From NCBI RefSeq assembly GCF_038632915.1, contig NZ_CP152050.1:3409501-3473500 (forward strand): a stretch of DNA of 64,000 nucleotides, in the 5' to 3' direction. The notes beneath the pieces were generated by a model. That model was given only the letters and a program-made list of their open reading frames with translations, ran no database searches and was not told the origin of the DNA. Of this stretch, positions 60,908-64,000 are shown piece after piece (position 1 is the stretch's first letter; each line of letters begins with the position of its first letter). A program made the translations under genes and the position numbers. Source of the stretch: Paenisporosarcina sp. FSL H8-0542. Its GTDB lineage: Bacteria > Bacillota > Bacilli > Bacillales_A > Planococcaceae.

Positions 60908-61429
60908 ATGAATAAAAATCGACTACTTGCAGAGTTTTTTCAAGATGATAGGAATCGAAAGCTATATCAAGAGTATCTTAGGAATCCAACAGGCATTAAC
61001 CAAAAAATTTTAGATGAAAGATTTAAGGAGTTTTATTTTAGAATCCGTTCGATTGCTTATATACTAAAAAGTTTGCACTTTGAAAGTCAAAAATTAGATA
61101 GAAAAAATCGACTGTATAAGCAACGTTATCAATCAATTTTAGATAGACCAAACGAAGATAATTCTACGTTACTAGATTTAATTGAAGTACCACCTCCCAG
61201 AGAAGAAACTCATTCAAACAAGTTAGAGGATTATATAACAGATTTTAAATTGCATTCTTCGATAAAAAAATTAACCAATAAACAAAGAGAAATTTTATTT
61301 TATGTATTTGTAATGGAGTTAAAAGATGTTGAGATAGCGAAAACTTTAGCTGTCTCACAGCAGTTTGTTACTAATACGAAGAATGTAGCATTGAAGAAAC
61401 TAAGGGGGGAAATGAACGATGTTAGATGA
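60908..61429 (+). CDS. SigO-like sigma factor subunit (region 4 only)
   Basis: 173 residues. The C-terminal part (about 118-168) is a sigma-70 region 4 helix-turn-helix: IKKLTNKQREILFYVFVMEL, then KDVEIAKTLAVSQQFVTNTK. The N-terminal 110 residues are helical and highly charged but show no canonical region 2. This matches B. subtilis SigO (YvrI), which binds the -35 element and needs RsoA for the rest. The next two genes encode YvrJ-like and RsoA-like proteins with overlapping reading frames, which supports the reading. Start ATG 60908 after GGGAGGTGG. A palindrome (GGACATGA / TCATGTTC) lies 60 bases upstream. Confidence 0.75.
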   Translation: MNKNRLLAEFFQDDRNRKLYQEYLRNPTGINQKILDERFKEFYFRIRSIAYILKSLHFESQKLDRKNRLYKQRYQSILDRPNEDNSTLLDLIEVPPPREETHSNKLEDYITDFKLHSSIKKLTNKQREILFYVFVMELKDVEIAKTLAVSQQFVTNTKNVALKKLRGEMNDVR

Positions 61430-61580
61430 AGCGAGTATGATCCAATTAGTAGGCAACTTTGGTTTTCCGATTGTCATGACCATTTATTTATTGCATCGCT
61501 TTGAAAGAAAGATTGAATCTCTCGATAACACAATACAAAACTTAGCAAAAGTTGTTGGAAACAAAGGAGTGAATTCATAA
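61419..61580 (+). CDS. YvrJ-family small membrane protein
   Basis: 53 residues: MLDEASMIQLVGNFGFPIVM, then TIYLLHRFERKIESLDNTIQ, a single hydrophobic helix followed by an amphipathic coiled helix. VGNFGFPIVMTIYLL is the core of the YvrJ family. In B. subtilis yvrJ lies in the SigO regulon beside oxdC. Start ATG 61419 behind GGGGGG, overlapping the sigma gene by 11 bases; its stop overlaps the next start by one base. Too short for usual gene-length cut-offs. Confidence 0.8.
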   Translation: MLDEASMIQLVGNFGFPIVMTIYLLHRFERKIESLDNTIQNLAKVVGNKGVNS

Positions 61581-61819
61581 TGAATATTATTGAGGAAAAA
61601 GAAATAAGAGCAATAATAGAGTTAATTCAGCCTAAAATTAAAAGGTCACTCTTTCAGACATCTCTTGAAAATAGAGAAGATTTGGAACAAGAATTAATGT
61701 TATATATACTAAAAGTAATTAACAATAAGATAAGTAGAAACGTACCAGGTTTCTTTACCACTTTTGGACAATCATTCAACATAACAGAAAACGAATTATT
61801 GTCCTTTGAACTATCTTAG
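61580..61819 (+). CDS. RsoA-like co-sigma subunit (region 2 part)
   Basis: 79 residues, the same length as B. subtilis RsoA (YvrHa). EIRAIIELIQPKIKRSLFQT is followed by ENREDLEQELMLYILKVIN, the sigma region 2-like helix with the DLEQE motif that contacts core polymerase, and VPGFFTTF. RsoA joins SigO to form a working sigma factor. The ATG at 61580 shares a base with the YvrJ stop (TAATG), and AAAGGAGTG lies upstream, so all three are translated together. A weak terminator follows at 61884. Confidence 0.75.
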   Translation: MNIIEEKEIRAIIELIQPKIKRSLFQTSLENREDLEQELMLYILKVINNKISRNVPGFFTTFGQSFNITENELLSFELS

Positions 61820-61883
61820 TGTAACCATTGAAAAAAATTTTAATTAAAATTTAGCGAGCATAATCAATTTCTAGGTAAAAAAC

Positions 61884-61912
61884 AAACCTCGTATTTTGAA
61901 AATACGAGGTTT
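61884..61912 (+). terminator. Terminator of the sigma operon
   Basis: A 12-13-bp stem AAACCTCGTATT / AATACGAGGTTT; the T-run after it is short. Confidence 0.65.
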
Positions 61913-61973
61913 CACCTGTTTATTGCTATTCATTTTTATAAAAAAGATTGATTATTTCAGAAATCGAATCTTC

Positions 61974-61994
61974 AACTAAAGCACCCGTTAGTTT
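61974..61994. repeat. Intergenic palindromic repeat, copy 4
   Basis: AACTAAAGCACCCGTTAGTT, with AACTAA and TTAGTT as arms around AGCACCCG. Same variant as copy 3. Confidence 0.7.
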
Positions 61995-62218
61995 AAGTGA
62001 AATGTTTCACAAAATTGCTCTTTACAATCGATAAAAAAAATTCAAGCATAAATACTAATTCTGTGTTTAAACCAAATATCCAAATATTCACAATAACATT
62101 GAGGTAATAAAACGGTTGTACACATTGTTTTAGTACCCATAATAATTCACAAAATTATGAAACTCTCGCCATTCCAAAACGTATGTATATTTAACGATAC
62201 ATCAAAAGGGTGAAAAGG

Positions 62219-62614
62219 ATGTTAATAGCTTTTTACAGTACTCTCATAATCTTTCTAATTTTATTTATTGTCACGTTAAGTTATTTGGTCAGTCTTGTAA
62301 AGCGAAAAAAGGCAACAGGCGGCAATGTCCTAGCCTTATTCTTCCTGTTACTATTAACAGGAATTGTTTCAGGTATATATGGATTTGACTTTCTTAAATT
62401 GCAAGCTGGAAAAGTACAAATAGCACAAGGCGATTGCTTTATTGAGTTTAATGATAATGGGAGAAGTATTGCAACTACTACAATTGAAATAGACGATAGA
62501 GTCTATCAAATAAAAGGCGATACATACAACCATTTGCCAGATGGAACTTATCAATGTAAAGTTCATTATTTGCCAGTTACTAAAATTATTGAATCCCTTC
62601 ACTTAGAAAAATAA
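62219..62614 (+). CDS. Hypothetical membrane-anchored protein
   Basis: 131 residues from ATG 62219 with AAAGGG upstream; a GTG at 62210 is possible. Two N-terminal transmembrane helices (FYSTLIIFLILFIVTLSYLV and NVLALFFLLLLTGIVSGIYG) separated by basic residues KRKK, then a small beta domain (DCFIEFNDNGRSIATTTIEI, YHLPVTKIIESLHLEK region). No family recognised. It lies between repeat copies 4 and 5, like a cassette. Confidence 0.65.
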   Translation: MLIAFYSTLIIFLILFIVTLSYLVSLVKRKKATGGNVLALFFLLLLTGIVSGIYGFDFLKLQAGKVQIAQGDCFIEFNDNGRSIATTTIEIDDRVYQIKGDTYNHLPDGTYQCKVHYLPVTKIIESLHLEK

Positions 62615-62659
62615 TAGGAATCAGTCTGGAATTTGGCTGTTTCCTACTAATCCTTGTTC

Positions 62660-62681
62660 AACTAACCTGCCCCGTTAGTTT
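62660..62681. repeat. Intergenic palindromic repeat, copy 5
   Basis: AACTAACCTGCCCCGTTAGTT, perfect arms AACTAAC and GTTAGTT around CTGCCCC. The right arm runs into the stop codon of the minus-strand gene at 62680. Confidence 0.8.
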
Positions 62682-63165
62682 AATAAGACATACCAGCTTC
62701 TCTAAAGGCATTTCGATAAATCTCAGTGTTTATTCTTTGAACATCAATCTGCAATAATTCTTTTCTAATGGTACTAAATAGGTCACTTGGAATATTAGGA
62801 AATTTACCTTCAAGATCCTCTCTTTTATCTAAATGATTTAGCGTTTGAATAATAACAAAATAAATGTTTGGATATTGCTTTTTAATGTTGGAAGTATGTT
62901 TTAGAAACTCTTTGAGGTACTTATCAAAATAGTGACGGTTGTATCCTTCTATACCTATATAGAATGGAAATCCACTTCGGTCTTCCCACTCTATCAAAAG
63001 ACCCCAAAAAGCAATAAGGGAACCCCCCCTATATCTCAAATTATCGTCGTTAAAGTGTTCATAATAAGGGTAAAACAATTTTACACACCAATCAAAGTCT
63101 ACTATCCCATTCACTTCTTTTATCATATTATGTAATAGGTCTAATTTTTCTTTGATCGAATTCAT
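62680..63165 (-). CDS. Hypothetical soluble protein (161 aa)
   Basis: From ATG 63165 behind GAGGGGG. Helical N-terminus (MNSIKEKLDLLHNMIKEVNG), a segment rich in aromatic residues (VKLFYPYYEHFNDDNLRYRG), then WGLLIEWEDRSGFPFYIGIE and a helical C-terminal half. The size and the small charged soluble form recall immunity-type proteins found as orphans in Bacillus, but no family is recognised. Flanked on both sides by perfect copies of the palindromic repeat. Confidence 0.6.
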   Translation of the reverse strand: MNSIKEKLDLLHNMIKEVNGIVDFDWCVKLFYPYYEHFNDDNLRYRGGSLIAFWGLLIEWEDRSGFPFYIGIEGYNRHYFDKYLKEFLKHTSNIKKQYPNIYFVIIQTLNHLDKREDLEGKFPNIPSDLFSTIRKELLQIDVQRINTEIYRNAFREAGMSY

Positions 63166-63237
63166 TTGAAACCCCCTCTGGAACGTAATTAAAATTAACA
63201 ATATCTCTTATACCTATTTTTATCGCTTTTCTTATCG

Positions 63238-63258
63238 AACTAACCTGCCCCGTTAGTT
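63238..63258. repeat. Intergenic palindromic repeat, copy 6
   Basis: Identical to copy 5 over 21 bases (AACTAACCTG-CCCCGTTAGTT). Confidence 0.8.
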
Positions 63259-63281
63259 GAATAACGTTATTCTCATTATAT

Positions 63282-63638
63282 TTACATCTTTTTGTCTCTG
63301 TCTGGTTCCTTCATAAATATATTTTCATTCTCATCAAATCCTTCAGGTAGCCAGTAATCCTCTGGTAATCCTTTTTCCTCAAATAACTGTTCAATTGATT
63401 CGGACCACGTTAAAAAGACTTTGATAGAATATGGTGGTTGTCCTTCATCATTCCAAACTGCCCACTTTTTATTAGGGAGTTCTGTCGCATACCAACCTGC
63501 GTCTTCTCCTAGACGCCAAACATAAAACGTGTTTTCTTCAGCAACTTTCCAATCTTTGTAGCCCAAAACTTTCGCAAATTCATCGTAATTTTTATAGATG
63601 AGAGAGCGTAAAAACTTTTTCACTTGTTCCATTTTCAT
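63282..63638 (-). CDS. Hypothetical soluble protein (118 aa)
   Basis: From ATG 63638 with GAGGAGGAG upstream. A helical start (MEQVKKFLRSLIYKNYDEFA) is followed by strands WKVAEENTFYVWRLGEDAGW and KWAVWNDEGQPPYSIKVFLT, then a helix and an acidic tail. Acidic and tryptophan-rich, it resembles small orphan immunity-like proteins; no family recognised. Lies between repeat copies 6 and 7. Confidence 0.6.
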   Translation of the reverse strand: MKMEQVKKFLRSLIYKNYDEFAKVLGYKDWKVAEENTFYVWRLGEDAGWYATELPNKKWAVWNDEGQPPYSIKVFLTWSESIEQLFEEKGLPEDYWLPEGFDENENIFMKEPDRDKKM

Positions 63639-63684
63639 CCTCTCCTCCTCTTTTTCTTTACTAACAAAACTGCAACTTCTTATT

Positions 63685-63700
63685 GAACTAACCTCCCTCT
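63685..63700. repeat. Intergenic palindromic repeat, copy 7 (left half)
   Basis: GAACTAACCTCCCTCT, matching the left half of copies 5 and 6; the right arm is missing. Confidence 0.45.
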
Positions 63701-63931
63701 ATAAACATTGATGTATCAACGGTTTACATCACTTCGTGATGTGAGGAAAAATATTTTTGACGGTTTCAATAAACATAGATTTGAATATATAGTTTTTATT
63801 ACCAACTTAAGAGTACGCTTCGCTAAAACTAATGGAAATCATTAGCTTTTCTTTGCCATTATGTGATGCACAATGGATCTCTGCGAAACTTATGATGACG
63901 GACCCTCCCATGTCTCTTAGCGTCAGTGCGC

Positions 63932-64000
63932 TTACATTCCTTCGTTTGGTCTATTCATAAGGCAGAGGCCTGCTAAGCTGCCCCGGGGACTCATGGTCTT
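63932..64000 (-). CDS. Possible C-terminal end of a gene beyond the window edge
   Basis: The minus frame is open from the edge for 22 codons (ending MSPRGSLAGLCLMNRPNEGM, then TAA). The base composition (GC-rich) differs from the AT-rich DNA to its left. I cannot identify it. It could be the end of a mobile element or a structured RNA instead of a protein. Confidence 0.2.
   Translation of the reverse strand, partial: KTMSPRGSLAGLCLMNRPNEGM

Larger units (their letters stand above)
61820..62218. other. Intergenic region with terminator and repeat copy 4, no gene
   Basis: 400 bases with the hairpin at 61884-61912 and the palindromic repeat at 61974-61994. Otherwise AT-rich with no credible frame. 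The right end should hold the promoter of the gene at 62219. Confidence 0.55.
63639..64000. other. Right-edge intergenic region
   Basis: 360 bases. It holds half a copy of the palindromic repeat (63685-63700), a perfect hairpin ACATCAC-TTC-GTGATGT (63726-63742), a second palindrome CTAATG-GAAAT-CATTAG near 63830-63850, and a sudden GC-rich block from about 63895 to the edge. No complete gene. Confidence 0.45.

Overview
The window is chromosomal DNA of a low-GC Gram-positive bacterium of the order Bacillales. Gene content and order point to the Planococcaceae or a close relative (Sporosarcina/Paenisporosarcina/Psychrobacillus type), but I cannot name a species. The evidence is strong Bacillus-type ribosome binding sites, frequent TTG and GTG starts, a Spo0E-type phosphatase (a sporulation regulator), Ku plus a Bacillus-type LigD, a complete dppABCDE-ykfABCD operon, and a T-box-controlled trp operon. 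I saw no rRNA, tRNA, CRISPR array, intact insertion sequence or prophage.

Layout. 0-9.2 kb: the end of an MFS transporter gene, small proteins, a Nudix hydrolase, a Spo0E-like phosphatase, a MutS2-like ATPase lacking the Smr domain, a CapA lipoprotein and a DUF2935 protein. 8.4-11.5 kb: ku and ligD, divergently transcribed, the bacterial non-homologous end-joining pair. 11.5-14.6 kb: an ornithine-cyclodeaminase-family enzyme and an MHS-type transporter, divergent from an XRE-cupin regulator whose likely operator lies inside the transporter promoter. 14.7-30.5 kb: mostly single genes, including a secreted nuclease, a GltS-like permease, an MBL hydrolase, an alkyltransferase-like protein, a CwlK-type peptidase, an ABC exporter, a TSUP permease and several acetyltransferases. 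30.5-40.5 kb: the murein-peptide uptake and recycling operon dppABCDE-ykfABCD on the minus strand. A D-aminopeptidase, a dipeptide/oligopeptide importer, an LD-carboxypeptidase, an L-Ala-D/L-Glu epimerase and an NlpC/P60 peptidase together import and dismantle cell-wall peptides. 40.7-47.5 kb: promoter, Trp-specific T-box and trpEGDCFBA, a complete chorismate-to-tryptophan pathway. 47.7-57 kb: lipoproteins, an aldehyde dehydrogenase, DUF4003, an APH-type kinase, a YfmJ-like reductase, an AAC(3)-type acetyltransferase and a secreted M28 aminopeptidase.

57-64 kb is an AT-rich accessory segment of small unknown genes, gene remnants and a short palindromic repeat recurring between genes. It contains a three-gene operon that I read as a two-part sigma factor of the SigO/RsoA kind with YvrJ between the two halves.

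The most unusual signal is a family of degenerate tandem arrays with an exact 21-bp period at five intergenic places (about 2.4, 15.7, 29.9, 47.6 and 48.8 kb). The unit sequence differs at each place, yet every array lies against or very close to an intrinsic terminator. I know of no named element that matches. Two other dispersed repeats (4997-5100 and 34701-34857) resemble palindromic intergenic repeats common in Bacillales genomes.
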